Positions 1 to 8,306 of a stretch of DNA of 64,000 nt are shown here, one piece after another. Each line of letters opens with the position of its first letter. The stretch's first letter is position 1. The stretch covers positions 1 through 64,000 of the forward strand of contig CALKJO010000011.1 in assembly GCA_937995825.1 (NCBI GenBank), written 5' to 3'. The stretch comes from an uncultured Anaerolineae bacterium (lineage in GTDB: Bacteria > Chloroflexota > Anaerolineae > Aggregatilineales > Phototrophicaceae). Below the pieces are notes generated by a model. That model saw nothing but the letters and a program-made list of their open reading frames with translations. It searched no databases and was not told the DNA's origin. The position numbers were made by a program, and so were the translations under genes.

Positions 1-786
1 CGCCGCCACTTCCGCCGCGAACTGGAAGTGCTTCAGGCTGGCGCGCATATCGCTGACGCGATCCATTTCGAGGGTAAAGGTGGGGGGGACCGGCAGCGCG
101 CGCAGCATGGACAGAATCCGCCTGTAATCCATCACCCCATCATCCAGCCCGCGATGGATATCGACGTGTCCGTCGTTGTTGTTCAGATGGGTATGCACCA
201 GCCAGGGTTCCATCACCGCCAGCCAGCCCTCAAATGGGATATCAGAAAATAAATGCGCGTGTCCCACATCAAGACACGCGCGCAGATTCGGATGATTGAC
301 CTGGCTCAGCACATCGCAGATAATGCGCGGATCGAATTCCCACATGTTCTCAATCGCAATCACGACTCCGCGATCCTCGGCATAGCGCGCCGTGTGTTCC
401 CAGAAGCGGACGCTGCGATCATGCCAGCCCTTGCGGTATTCGTTGGTGCGGATCGAGGCGATGAAATTGGCGTGAAAGATCACCGTGGACGCGCCAAGCT
501 CGGCGGCGATGTCCATCGCATGGCAGTAGCGCTCATACGTCAGCGCGCTGACGCGGGCATCCGGGCTGCCCGGAGCCATATCCATGAACGCGCCATGCAC
601 GATCAACCGTCCGCGCAGCGGACGCAGCAGCGGACGCAGCTCATCGAGCGCCGCGCGCCAATCGCCATCCAGCACGCTCGGCAGCGCAAAGTGCATCAGC
701 TCAACGCCGAGATCATATGCCACCGCCAGCCCCACGCACGAACCGACATTCGTGGGGTTCGCGCTCAGATGGACTCGATCAACCAT
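1..786 (-). CDS. Sugar phosphate isomerase/epimerase-like TIM-barrel protein, partial
   Basis: Read from the minus strand, an ATG at 784-786 opens a frame that stays open for 262 codons and runs off the left edge, so the last residues and the stop are missing. The translation has the features of AP-endonuclease-2-type TIM-barrel isomerases: FHANF near the middle, IENMWEF (strand with a metal-binding Glu), CLDVGHAHLF (Asp and His ligands) and VHTHLNNNDGHVD (His ligands). Such proteins isomerise or epimerise sugars or sugar phosphates using a divalent metal. A GGAG lies about 9 bases before the start. Same strand as the sugar-import operon at 967-7813, so a catabolic role for the same sugar is plausible, but the exact substrate cannot be read from the sequence. 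Confidence 0.85.
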   Translation of the reverse strand, partial: MVDRVHLSANPTNVGSCVGLAVAYDLGVELMHFALPSVLDGDWRAALDELRPLLRPLRGRLIVHGAFMDMAPGSPDARVSALTYERYCHAMDIAAELGASTVIFHANFIASIRTNEYRKGWHDRSVRFWEHTARYAEDRGVVIAIENMWEFDPRIICDVLSQVNHPNLRACLDVGHAHLFSDIPFEGWLAVMEPWLVHTHLNNNDGHVDIHRGLDDGVMDYRRILSMLRALPVPPTFTLEMDRVSDMRASLKHFQFAAEVAA

Positions 787-818
787 ATCACCGCACTCCG
801 CTGCTTGACTGTTCACAG

Positions 819-845
819 CATATAACGATTTAACCGCCCTGACAA
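819..845 (-). promoter_or_regulatory. Possible promoter for the TIM-barrel gene
   Basis: On the minus strand TTGTCA (840-845) and TATATG (819-824) resemble -35 and -10 boxes, but the 15-base spacer is short. The -10 box ends about 33 bases before the start codon at 786. Weak prediction from sequence only. Confidence 0.3.
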
Positions 846-909
846 CTACCTTAACCATCTGTTCGGTCAGGTCAAGCAGCTTTGGGCAAAAAGCAATAAT
901 ACCAGACCG

Positions 910-943
910 GCGACACGCCGCCGCTGCGCGGCGTCTGCGTCGC
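910..943 (-). terminator. GC-rich hairpin downstream of the sugar-import operon
   Basis: GCGAC-ACGCCGC pairs with GCGGCGT and GTCGC across a 6-base loop and a 4-base bulge (arms 910-921 and 928-943). It lies just after the stop of the PHP gene (967) on the minus strand. Only a diffuse T-rich stretch follows, about 15 bases on, so intrinsic termination is uncertain. Confidence 0.35.
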
Positions 944-966
944 ATCCCCAGCTGCCACATATACCG

Positions 967-2361
967 CTAGGGCGATGAACGTTCAATGTAGATCGGGTTG
1001 GTCAGGGCATGAATGAGAAGACAATCAGAGCCTTCAGATACAACCTGCGCACGGATGTAGGGTGTACTGCGCACCTGTAACGGTATTTCCCGCTTCCATT
1101 CTACATCGTCTATGACGAACTGCTGAACCACACCCGCAGCGGTCACAATCTGAAGCTGTTTGCCACAGGCATTGCGAACGCTCACTTCAAGCTTAACAGC
1201 ATTGCTGGTCGTTGTAAGCGTGTCGCCCATCATAACATTCTCAGCGAAAATGTACACTTCAGGACCGGTGGGCGACTCGCTGAGGAAAGCATGACCTGCG
1301 CGCAGACCAGCAAGGAGCGCCGCCGGTGATGGTAAGCCAGCGCAGTAGACAAAGGTCGTCGGGTTCGCAAGTTGGGCATAATGCTCGCGAGTGTGAAAAT
1401 GGCAATCACTGCCCCCAACTGCCGCGATCTTCGCGCCCGCCTGCAACCGAGACTCCCAATAGTTGAGCGCAACTTCGTTCATCAGCAGCCACGGTCCATT
1501 CCACACCTCGATGCAGTGAAAACCGACGATCTCCGGGTACATCCACTCCGGACCGAACGGGCGGGGATGATTGCAGGAGATCACATAACCTGCTTGCAGC
1601 GCCGCATTGACCGCCGTCTGCATATCCAGCGCAGATTGCACGCGGAAGTCGATCCAGCAGCCCTCCCCCCAGACATTCCAATGTCCGCGATAGGTCGTCA
1701 CTTCCATGCCTGGAATCAGCATCAACCGGGTCTGGGCTGAAGCTAGTATCACCTGATGCGACAGCACGTTATGATCGGTGATAGCGAGGAAATCAAGACC
1801 GAGCGCCTCTGCCCGGCGAATGACGGTCAGCGGATCGCTGTCTCCATCACTATGATAGGTGTGACAGTGCAGCTCGCCTCGGTACCAACCGCGCTCACGG
1901 GCAGCTTCAGAATGCGGCTGCGGACTGAGCGGCAGCCGCGGCGGAAAGCCACTGTCAGGTTCGGCGTCGGCAGCGGTCAGCGTGATCTCAACGCGATATT
2001 GACAGCCCGTCTCTGCGATTTTGTATGCGCCAAGACAGATGTGCCACCTGCCTGCGGGCAGCGGACCCGGCAGATAGCCTGGCGTAGCCTCGTACAATGC
2101 GATGAAGAATTCGCTGCGGGCGCTGCCGCTCCAGCCGCGAAACCCTTCAGCGTTGAAGGTGTGTCCGCGCGGGTCAAAGATGCCGATGTCAAGCGTGTTG
2201 CCGCCGGTCAAGTGTGGGGCGCTGCCGATCGCTGCTGAATAACTGTAACGGACATCAATGCGCACTGTGCAAGGCGGAACCGTGAAGGGCAGCATCGGGT
2301 AGGTCAGCGTCTGATCAGACGTCAGCCTGCCTTCTAATACAAGCGTCTCGCTTGAGATCAC
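967..2361 (-). CDS. PHP-domain metal-dependent hydrolase (CehA/McbA-type)
   Basis: A 464-residue protein with a beta-rich N-terminal half (about residues 1-155) and a PHP domain in the C-terminal half. The PHP motifs are clear: GELHCHTYHSDG (metal-binding histidines), ITDHN, a conserved E in PGMEVT, SCNHPRP and GGSDCHFH. The family uses two or three metals to hydrolyse phosphoesters or carbamate-like bonds. The start is GTG at 2359-2361 and overlaps the stop of the upstream ATPase gene as GTGA, so the two are translationally coupled. It is the last gene of the regulator/ABC-importer operon, suggesting a phosphorylated or esterified compound as the imported substrate. No signal peptide is seen, so it probably acts in the cytoplasm. 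The substrate is unknown. Confidence 0.85.
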   Translation of the reverse strand: MISSETLVLEGRLTSDQTLTYPMLPFTVPPCTVRIDVRYSYSAAIGSAPHLTGGNTLDIGIFDPRGHTFNAEGFRGWSGSARSEFFIALYEATPGYLPGPLPAGRWHICLGAYKIAETGCQYRVEITLTAADAEPDSGFPPRLPLSPQPHSEAARERGWYRGELHCHTYHSDGDSDPLTVIRRAEALGLDFLAITDHNVLSHQVILASAQTRLMLIPGMEVTTYRGHWNVWGEGCWIDFRVQSALDMQTAVNAALQAGYVISCNHPRPFGPEWMYPEIVGFHCIEVWNGPWLLMNEVALNYWESRLQAGAKIAAVGGSDCHFHTREHYAQLANPTTFVYCAGLPSPAALLAGLRAGHAFLSESPTGPEVYIFAENVMMGDTLTTTSNAVKLEVSVRNACGKQLQIVTAAGVVQQFVIDDVEWKREIPLQVRSTPYIRAQVVSEGSDCLLIHALTNPIYIERSSP

Positions 2362-3440
2362 TGCAGCACCTGACCGTCCTGTCCGTAAAAGAAGAGGTGA
2401 TCGGTCTCAAAACACAGGTAGACAACATCCGGCAGCGGAGGAGCTTCGTCCTGGAACAGGCGGATTGTGATGAGCAGATCACCGACCCGCACGATCACCA
2501 GTGACTCACTGCCCAGCGTTTGCGTGACGTAGAGATGTCCCCGGATGCTGTTAGCAGTGGGCGTTGTTTTCAGGCGGATATGTTCGGGTCGAATGCCGAG
2601 CGTAAATTGGCTGCCGGCTGTAAGCCTGCTTGGGAGCGCCATGCGTTCGATCCCGATGGACTGCGTATCATCACCTGCCAACACTTGGAGTTGACTGCCA
2701 TCTAGTTGGCATGAAAGCAGGTTCATCGGCGGACTCCCAATAAAGGATGCTACGAAGGTATTGGCAGGGTATCGGTAGATTTCCAGCGGCGTCCCTACTT
2801 GCACGATGCCACCCTCTTTCATCACGACGATTTTATCCGCCAGCGCCATCGCTTCTGCCTGATCGTGAGTGACGTACACCGCCGTGATGCCGACTTCGCG
2901 CTGCAGATGCTTGAGAAATGCACGCGCTTCGAGGCGCAGTTTCGCATCCAAATTGCTGAGCGGTTCGTCGAATAGAAATACCTGCGCCCGGTGCACAACC
3001 GCCCGTGCGACAGCGACGCGCTGCTGCTGCCCGCCGGAAAGCTGACCAGGGCGACGCATCAGCAGCTCATCGATCTGCAGGTTAGCCGCGACCGCCTGCA
3101 CCTGCGCAGTCAAAGCATTTTTAGATACGCCGCGCACTTTCAGCGGATAGCCGATGTTTTCCAATATGGTCATGTGAGGGTAAAGCGCGTAATCCTGAAA
3201 GACCATCGCCACGTCGCGCAATCGCGCTGGCAGATTGGTTACGTCCTTGCCGTTGATATAGATGCTGCCGCTGTCCGGCATTTCCAGACCACTGATCATC
3301 CGCAGGGTCGTCGTTTTGCCGCATCCAGACGGTCCCAGCAGTGCGACGAACTCGCCATCTGCGATTGTTAGGCTCACGTCATTGACAGCGATGACTTTGC
3401 CGAACGTCTTGCGTAGATGACTCAGCGCAATTGACGCCAT
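2358..3440 (-). CDS. Carbohydrate ABC importer ATPase (UgpC/MsmK type)
   Basis: ATP-hydrolysing subunit of a CUT1-type importer. Walker A GPSGCGKTT is at residues 36-44, followed by the Q-loop FQDYALYP, signature LSGGQQQRV, Walker B FLFDEPLSNLD and the H-loop VTHDQ. The C-terminal third is the MOI/TOBE regulatory domain (LGIRPEHI), typical of MalK and UgpC. At 360 residues it has the usual family length. The open frame extends to 3488, but ATG 3440 is preferred: AAGGA sits 9 bases upstream and the protein then begins exactly where the family begins. The stop overlaps the start of the PHP gene by GTGA. Together with the two permeases and the binding protein it forms a complete importer. Confidence 0.95.
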   Translation of the reverse strand: MASIALSHLRKTFGKVIAVNDVSLTIADGEFVALLGPSGCGKTTTLRMISGLEMPDSGSIYINGKDVTNLPARLRDVAMVFQDYALYPHMTILENIGYPLKVRGVSKNALTAQVQAVAANLQIDELLMRRPGQLSGGQQQRVAVARAVVHRAQVFLFDEPLSNLDAKLRLEARAFLKHLQREVGITAVYVTHDQAEAMALADKIVVMKEGGIVQVGTPLEIYRYPANTFVASFIGSPPMNLLSCQLDGSQLQVLAGDDTQSIGIERMALPSRLTAGSQFTLGIRPEHIRLKTTPTANSIRGHLYVTQTLGSESLVIVRVGDLLITIRLFQDEAPPLPDVVYLCFETDHLFFYGQDGQVLQ

Positions 3441-3453
3441 CGAGGTTTTTCCT

Positions 3454-4278
3454 TCACTGCTTAATGCCCCCGAAAAAGCGGAAGCCATAACGCCAGTTGA
3501 TCAGCAGGTACAACAGAATGACCGGCAGCGTATACAGCACGGCATACGCAGCGACCATCCGAATCTGCGGCATACCGCTTTCTGGGTCATAGAAGGTATA
3601 GAACGTGACGGACGCCGGCAGCAGCTCGGGGCTGCGCAACAGGATGAACGGGATCAGAAACGCCCCCCAAGCATTGACCAATGCCCATATCCCCACCACC
3701 ATCACCCCAGGCCGCATACTTGGAAAAGTGACATCGCGAAAGATTTGCAGCGGCGAGGCTCCTGCGACCATCGCCGCCTCCTCATAACTTCGCGGCACGC
3801 TGTCGACAAAATCCTGCATGATAAAAATGGCTGATGGCAGCAGACCGCCAATCATCACCAGGATGACGCCGGTATGGGTGTTGATCAGACCGAGATCGAA
3901 AATCAGCTTGAAAATCGGCACCATGCTGGCTGTGCCGGTCACTACAGAAGAAAACAGAATCAACACATAAATTAGCAGGCTGCGACCGGGGATACTCCCA
4001 CGCGACAACCCGTAGGCAGCCAGCGCCGCCACCAAGCTGGTGCCTACCATTGCGCCAACGCCGATGATGACGCTGTTTTGCAGCAGTCCGCGCATCGCCA
4101 GGGAGTTGCCCAGAACTTCTGCAAAGTTTGCCAGGGACGGACTCTGCGGGATCGTTACGGCTAGCGACACTTGGGGATTGAACGGCGCGAATATAAACCA
4201 CAGCAGCGGTGTGATGAAGAAGGTGGCAACGGCAACGACGAATACAGTGATCACGATGCGCTGGAGCAGTGTTCTCAT
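3454..4278 (-). CDS. Sugar ABC transporter permease (MalG-like)
   Basis: A 274-residue inner-membrane permease with six predicted hydrophobic segments. The cytoplasmic EAA loop that docks on the ATPase is present (SYEEAAMVAGASPLQ, roughly residues 170-185). It belongs to the MalG/UgpE side of the CUT1 heterodimer. The start ATG overlaps the stop of the upstream permease (ATGA), and the downstream ATPase starts 13 bases after the stop. Length and topology are normal. The transported sugar is not identifiable from the permease. Confidence 0.93.
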   Translation of the reverse strand: MRTLLQRIVITVFVVAVATFFITPLLWFIFAPFNPQVSLAVTIPQSPSLANFAEVLGNSLAMRGLLQNSVIIGVGAMVGTSLVAALAAYGLSRGSIPGRSLLIYVLILFSSVVTGTASMVPIFKLIFDLGLINTHTGVILVMIGGLLPSAIFIMQDFVDSVPRSYEEAAMVAGASPLQIFRDVTFPSMRPGVMVVGIWALVNAWGAFLIPFILLRSPELLPASVTFYTFYDPESGMPQIRMVAAYAVLYTLPVILLYLLINWRYGFRFFGGIKQ

Positions 4279-5177
4279 GCAATCTGCCTCTGTCGACTGC
4301 GGGAAATGAACAGGTAGATACTCGCCAGTACGAGATTGATGAGCATCACGATCACTGCAATGGCGCTGGCTTTCCCGAACTGGAAGAAGCGCAGACCGAC
4401 TTCATAAGTATATATTGCGATTATATTCGACCGGTAGCTTGGACCGCCGCCGGTGAGCAGAAAAGGCGTGAAGGTGTTGAACGTCCACAGTGTGATCAGG
4501 ATCAGGTCAGTGGCGATATAACCGCGCAGCAGCGGCAGCAGGATATCACGAAACTTCTGCCACGGACGAGCCCCGATGACGTCGGCAGTCTCCACATAAG
4601 ATGGTGGAATCGACGCGAGCGCCGATGAGAACAGCAGCATTGAAAAGGCTGTGCCGCGCCAGGTATTGAAGAGGATAATGCTCAGTAAGGGATAGTCGAA
4701 CAGCCAGTCCTGAGGACGCAGACCGACCGCCTGAAGCATCTGATTGAGTGTGCCATCTGGATCGAGATAAGCAAACCACGCGAACGCGACCACAACATCC
4801 GGCATGATCCAGGCGGCTATAGCCAGGGTGAAGACGAGCTCGCGCAGCAGTCCCTTGCGGTTATGAAAAGCCACTGCAATGCCCAGCCCCAGACCAGCCT
4901 GTCCGATCAGGGCTGAGCCAATCACGAACTGCGCAGTCAGCCATAAGCTATGCCCCATCTCACCACGACGCATCCAGTCTTGGGTATCAAAGAGGTCCAT
5001 ATAATTCTGAAGTCCAACATTCTGCGGGTTCAGCGCATTAGCGCCGACGAGCGCCCGGTTGGTGAAACTCATCTGAAAAATGGAAAAGAAGGGATACACC
5101 AAAAACAGCGCGACGAACACCAGCGCGGGGGTGAGGAACAAAAGGCTTAATTTGCGCGAGAGGACTGCTTTCTGCAT
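4275..5177 (-). CDS. Sugar ABC transporter permease (MalF-like)
   Basis: A 300-residue inner-membrane permease, partner of the MalG-like protein. Six hydrophobic segments and an EAA loop (SYVETADVIGARPWQ) are visible; the second residue of the usual EAA is replaced by Thr. The frame extends six codons upstream to a TTG at 5195. ATG 5177 is preferred because it is a standard start with a GGAA about 9 bases upstream, although neither ribosome site is strong. The stop overlaps the next start as ATGA. The gene lies 94 bases downstream of the binding-protein gene. Confidence 0.93.
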   Translation of the reverse strand: MQKAVLSRKLSLLFLTPALVFVALFLVYPFFSIFQMSFTNRALVGANALNPQNVGLQNYMDLFDTQDWMRRGEMGHSLWLTAQFVIGSALIGQAGLGLGIAVAFHNRKGLLRELVFTLAIAAWIMPDVVVAFAWFAYLDPDGTLNQMLQAVGLRPQDWLFDYPLLSIILFNTWRGTAFSMLLFSSALASIPPSYVETADVIGARPWQKFRDILLPLLRGYIATDLILITLWTFNTFTPFLLTGGGPSYRSNIIAIYTYEVGLRFFQFGKASAIAVIVMLINLVLASIYLFISRSRQRQIA

Positions 5178-5271
5178 CGCTGAGTTCCGTTTCAAAGCGC
5201 AAGAGCAAATTACCTAAAAAAGACCGGGGTGGGGTACTCACAGTCCCCACCCCTCTGTTGTGTAAGCTGTG

Positions 5272-6633
5272 TTACCTCTCCAGCGGGATACGAATGACGT
5301 TGTCTTCACCGACAATTTCAGTGACGGCAGCGTCGTAAGCTTGCATTGCTTCCATCGGGGTCATCTCACGAGAGACGATCCGCTCCGTCATGAGCTGAAT
5401 CTGTGCGGAGACCTGGTTATACACTGGAAGCTGTGGACGGATGGTCGAAAGTGGGATTACCTCAGTGGCAATCCGGGTCATGACCGGATCGTTCGGGATG
5501 GGGACGTCGACGCGAGCGCGAATGCGCGGCTGCAACTGCTGGAGCGCCTCGAGGGTATCCCGGCTGAACATGTACGTCAGCAGTTCCCAGGCAAGCTGCG
5601 GGTGATCGCTGTTCGCATTCAGCACGAAACCTGTGCCGCCGGACGCCGAGACGAAATCCTGACCACGATAGCCCGCGCCGGGTTCGCGCGCCGGCATGAG
5701 CGCGAATGTGACTACCTCGTTGCGATTTGCCATGGCATAGTTGCCAGTTCCCGGCGCCAGCGGTCCACGCCAGAAGAAATCGCCCTCAACCAGCATCGCC
5801 ACTTCGCCCTTTGAGAAAGCTTCAAACGACAGATCGCGACCGTTCCGAACGAGCTGCCAGCGAACCTCGCCCAGCTCCTCGGTGACGTAAATGGTCTCAT
5901 ACAGCTCCAGTGTGGCGAGAATGGCGGGGCTGCTGACGATCCACTTGTCTTCTTCAAAGTCGTAGACATGATGCCCGGCGCCTAGCAGCGCCATGATGAA
6001 GCCCTGCAGTGTCGAAGCCTCGCCCATCGCCGTACCCGCATTGAGTTGAAGCGGCGTCACGCCCGGCAAAGCAGCCTGGATCGTCCGAGCGGTGTCCAGC
6101 AGTTCAGCCCAGCTTGTAGGCTGCCAATCGGTCGGCAGTCCCGCCTGTTCGAACAGGTCGATGCGATACCAGATCACGCGACCATCAGTGCCGCGCGGAA
6201 TGCCGTAAAGCTGACCGTCGTAACCCATGATCGCCTGGATGCCTTCCGGGATGACACTCCAGCCCTCCCATTCCAGCGCGCTGTCGCCGACGAGTTCGGT
6301 CACCGGTTTCAGCAGACCGCCTTCAACAAATTCCGGAAGCCAGAAACCATCAAACCCCAAGATGTCCGCCCCGGCGCCTGCGCCGAGATCTAACACGTAC
6401 TGCTGGCGCAAATCCTCTCCACTGCCGCTGAATTCGATCACCGTGACTTTGACTGGAGTTCCAGCCTCAGCCATCATCGCTTCAAAGCCCGGTTTCACCG
6501 TTTCGTTCAACCACTGCACTTCAACACCGCTGACGCCGCCAATGGTGAGTTCAATTGCATCCTGCGCATACGCCGCGCCAACCAACGCGAACACAAAAAC
6601 GCAGACCAGAAGGAAACGCAGTTTCATCGCCAT
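5272..6633 (-). CDS. ABC sugar importer substrate-binding protein
   Basis: A 453-residue family 1 extracellular solute-binding protein. A Sec signal peptide occupies the first 23 or so residues, with cleavage expected after AAYA and before QDA; there is no lipobox cysteine, so it would be a free or weakly anchored exported protein. The mature part has the usual family features: FEAMMAE near the N-terminus, a YGIPRGTDGRVIWY hinge region and repeated E/D-rich helices. The frame extends to 6726, but ATG 6633 follows GGAG at 9 bases and gives a clean signal peptide. The gene starts 37 bases after the regulator gene, so both are probably on one transcript. Confidence 0.93.
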   Translation of the reverse strand: MAMKLRFLLVCVFVFALVGAAYAQDAIELTIGGVSGVEVQWLNETVKPGFEAMMAEAGTPVKVTVIEFSGSGEDLRQQYVLDLGAGAGADILGFDGFWLPEFVEGGLLKPVTELVGDSALEWEGWSVIPEGIQAIMGYDGQLYGIPRGTDGRVIWYRIDLFEQAGLPTDWQPTSWAELLDTARTIQAALPGVTPLQLNAGTAMGEASTLQGFIMALLGAGHHVYDFEEDKWIVSSPAILATLELYETIYVTEELGEVRWQLVRNGRDLSFEAFSKGEVAMLVEGDFFWRGPLAPGTGNYAMANRNEVVTFALMPAREPGAGYRGQDFVSASGGTGFVLNANSDHPQLAWELLTYMFSRDTLEALQQLQPRIRARVDVPIPNDPVMTRIATEVIPLSTIRPQLPVYNQVSAQIQLMTERIVSREMTPMEAMQAYDAAVTEIVGEDNVIRIPLER

Positions 6634-6670
6634 AGGATCATGCTCCGTATCAAGAACGTCATCACAAGGA

Positions 6671-7813
6671 CTAGGGACTGAAAGTGGACGAATCAATGGC
6701 TGGGGCTGTCGAGCTTCGCTCAACAAGCCTGGTGGGCAACAGGGTCAGTATCTCTCGATGAACATCTCCTTCCATGAGCGTGATCAAACGACGTGCAGCT
6801 TCCACCCCCATCAGATGTGCATTCTGAGCAATGGTGGTCAGTGGAGGTGACTGGTATTGCGCGATATCAAGATCATCGAAACCGATCACTGAGACATCCT
6901 GCGGGTTGCGCAGACCGGCAGCCGCGATCGCCTGCTGGACACGTATAGCCATCCAGTCATTTACCGCAAAGATCGCCGTTGGGCGCGTCTTAGCTTTGAG
7001 CTGCTCAATCAGCGGGGCGATTTCTGCATGGTCAGCCATCGCATAGGCTTCATAGGAACTCATCTCGGCATCACCGCCGATCAGAAATGGCGGCGCAGCC
7101 TCCAGACCCTGCAAATGCAGGGCGTCCTGATAGGCGCGGTAGCGCTCGGACACTGACCACAGATTCATATGTGGACGCGCGACAAACAGGATGCGGCGAT
7201 GACCCAGTGCAATCAAATGGTTCATTGCCTGCAGCCCGCCTGCGTAGTTATTGCTGCTGACGCACGGAAGCACCACACCGTTGACCGGTCGATCCATGAG
7301 GACAACTGGGATGTCGATTTCTCCAGAGGTGAGTGTGCGGTTTGTCTGAGCGCTGCGCACAGGGACAAGGATGATTCCCCGCACGTGCTGTCGCGCGAAA
7401 TCCGCGAGCAAGCGGTTTTCCTCATCAAGATTGCGGTCAGTGCTGGCGAAGAGCAAATGATAGCCCTGCTTCCGCAAGACCTGTTCCGCACCATTCAACA
7501 GGTTCATCGCAAACGTGTCTCGGTACTCTGGGATCATGAACGCCACAGTGCTGAGCCCACTCCGGGGTTTCGTCCGCTCAGCGACGAATGTCCCCTTACC
7601 AACGATACGATAGATCAATCCCTCCGCCATCGCTGACTGCCAAGCGCGCTGCAGCGTCGCCCGACTGATGTGCAGCGCTTCCACAAGCTCCCACTCACCC
7701 GGCAGCATCTGATGCGGCTTGAGCTGACCGGTCACAATCTTGTGACGCAGCTCGTCAAGCAGTTGAACGTGGAGCGGCAGCGGGCTGTCCTTGGAAATTC
7801 GAAATTCGATCAT
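6671..7813 (-). CDS. GntR-LacI hybrid transcriptional regulator (AraR-like)
   Basis: A 380-residue regulator made of two parts. Residues 1-75 form a GntR-type winged helix-turn-helix (LPLHVQLLDELR, LPGEWELVEALHISRATLQRAW, GKGTFVAE). Residues 85-370 are a LacI-type periplasmic-binding fold that senses a small ligand (VAFMIPEY, IILVPV, VVLMDRPV, HRRILFVARPH, DWMAIRVQQA, VIGFDDLD). AraR of Bacillus has the same architecture. It is the first gene of the operon encoding an ABC sugar importer and a PHP hydrolase, so it most likely represses that operon until the imported sugar or a derivative binds. A perfect palindrome at 7823-7832, ten bases before the start codon, is the probable operator. Confidence 0.92.
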   Translation of the reverse strand: MIEFRISKDSPLPLHVQLLDELRHKIVTGQLKPHQMLPGEWELVEALHISRATLQRAWQSAMAEGLIYRIVGKGTFVAERTKPRSGLSTVAFMIPEYRDTFAMNLLNGAEQVLRKQGYHLLFASTDRNLDEENRLLADFARQHVRGIILVPVRSAQTNRTLTSGEIDIPVVLMDRPVNGVVLPCVSSNNYAGGLQAMNHLIALGHRRILFVARPHMNLWSVSERYRAYQDALHLQGLEAAPPFLIGGDAEMSSYEAYAMADHAEIAPLIEQLKAKTRPTAIFAVNDWMAIRVQQAIAAAGLRNPQDVSVIGFDDLDIAQYQSPPLTTIAQNAHLMGVEAARRLITLMEGDVHREILTLLPTRLVERSSTAPAIDSSTFSP

Positions 7814-7822
7814 GTTCTAACC

Positions 7823-7832
7823 TGTCCGGACA
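7823..7832. promoter_or_regulatory. Palindromic operator TGTCCGGACA
   Basis: A perfect 10 bp palindrome, TGTCCGGACA, ten bases upstream of the regulator start codon. It fits the TGTNCGNACA core I recall for AraR boxes of Gram-positive bacteria, and the adjacent gene has AraR architecture. Its place between start codon and the A/T-rich promoter region (7840-7900) suits a repressor that blocks transcription. No second copy was seen elsewhere in the operon. Confidence 0.6.
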
Positions 7833-7909
7833 TATTCAGCCTAGCATGAGTAATTGAAATCTATGATAAGGTTATATTAAGGTCTATGATCGTCCTCTTT
7901 AAATTCACA

Positions 7910-8272
7910 GGACTTACGCAAACGAGCAAAAGTAAGGCAAAAATAAGAACGAAACGATAAACTCAAAGGATGAGCAAAGTCACGCGACGGGATTATTGTC
8001 AATTTCTGTTGGTGAGCCAGACGAATTACACGCTGACCTATTTTGCTGAGCACAGCCGAGGCTTTAGCCACGACGCAGTGAAATGCTCTTTGGAAGAGGA
8101 CAAACTCACCGCCGCAGCCATATCGCCTGCGCCATCCTGGTTTAGGTTCGTCCTAAACAAGTGGCTCAAGAAACCGCTTCTGCCATTTATCAGCTTAAAC
8201 AAGGCTTGCTGGATGATTACATGCGCTCCCAATTGTGTTCACCCGCTGTTCGAATGCAATTTGCGTAAGTCC
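7910..8272 (+). mobile_element. Decayed insertion sequence with 13 bp terminal inverted repeats
   Basis: GGACTTACGCAAA at 7910-7922 is repeated as its exact reverse complement TTTGCGTAAGTCC at 8260-8272, framing a 363 bp unit. The interior carries the start and the end of a transposase-like protein in different frames, and the last stop codon (TAA 8266-8268) lies inside the right inverted repeat, as in many compact IS elements. The ends resemble GGACTTACGC-type IS ends that I recall from cyanobacteria and Chloroflexota. The immediate flanks share only CA, so no convincing target duplication remains. It is a non-autonomous internal-deletion derivative in the gap between the sugar operon and the S9 peptidase. 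Confidence 0.75.
7970..8268 (+). pseudogene. Transposase remnant (N- and C-terminal pieces, frameshifted)
   Basis: From ATG 7970 the first 45 or so codons read like the start of a DDE transposase (VTRRDYCQFLL, NYTLTYFAEH, GFSHDAV). From about 8146 to TAA 8268, in another frame, the reading looks like the end of the same protein (TASAIYQLKQGLLDDY). The middle with the catalytic acidic residues is absent. A full-length enzyme would be several hundred residues, so most of the gene has been deleted and the ends are joined out of frame. It cannot encode an active transposase. Confidence 0.65.
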
Positions 8273-8306
8273 CACGGATAGACTGCTCACGAGGAGACTC
8301 TCCCCC

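Noticed and set aside
253..825. Plus-strand open frame of 190 codons at the left edge
   Set aside because: The minus strand reads as a TIM-barrel isomerase across the same stretch, and the plus-strand product has no recognisable features.
7900..8285. Target-site duplication around the mini-IS
   Set aside because: The flanks share only two or three bases (CA/CAC), which is no better than chance.
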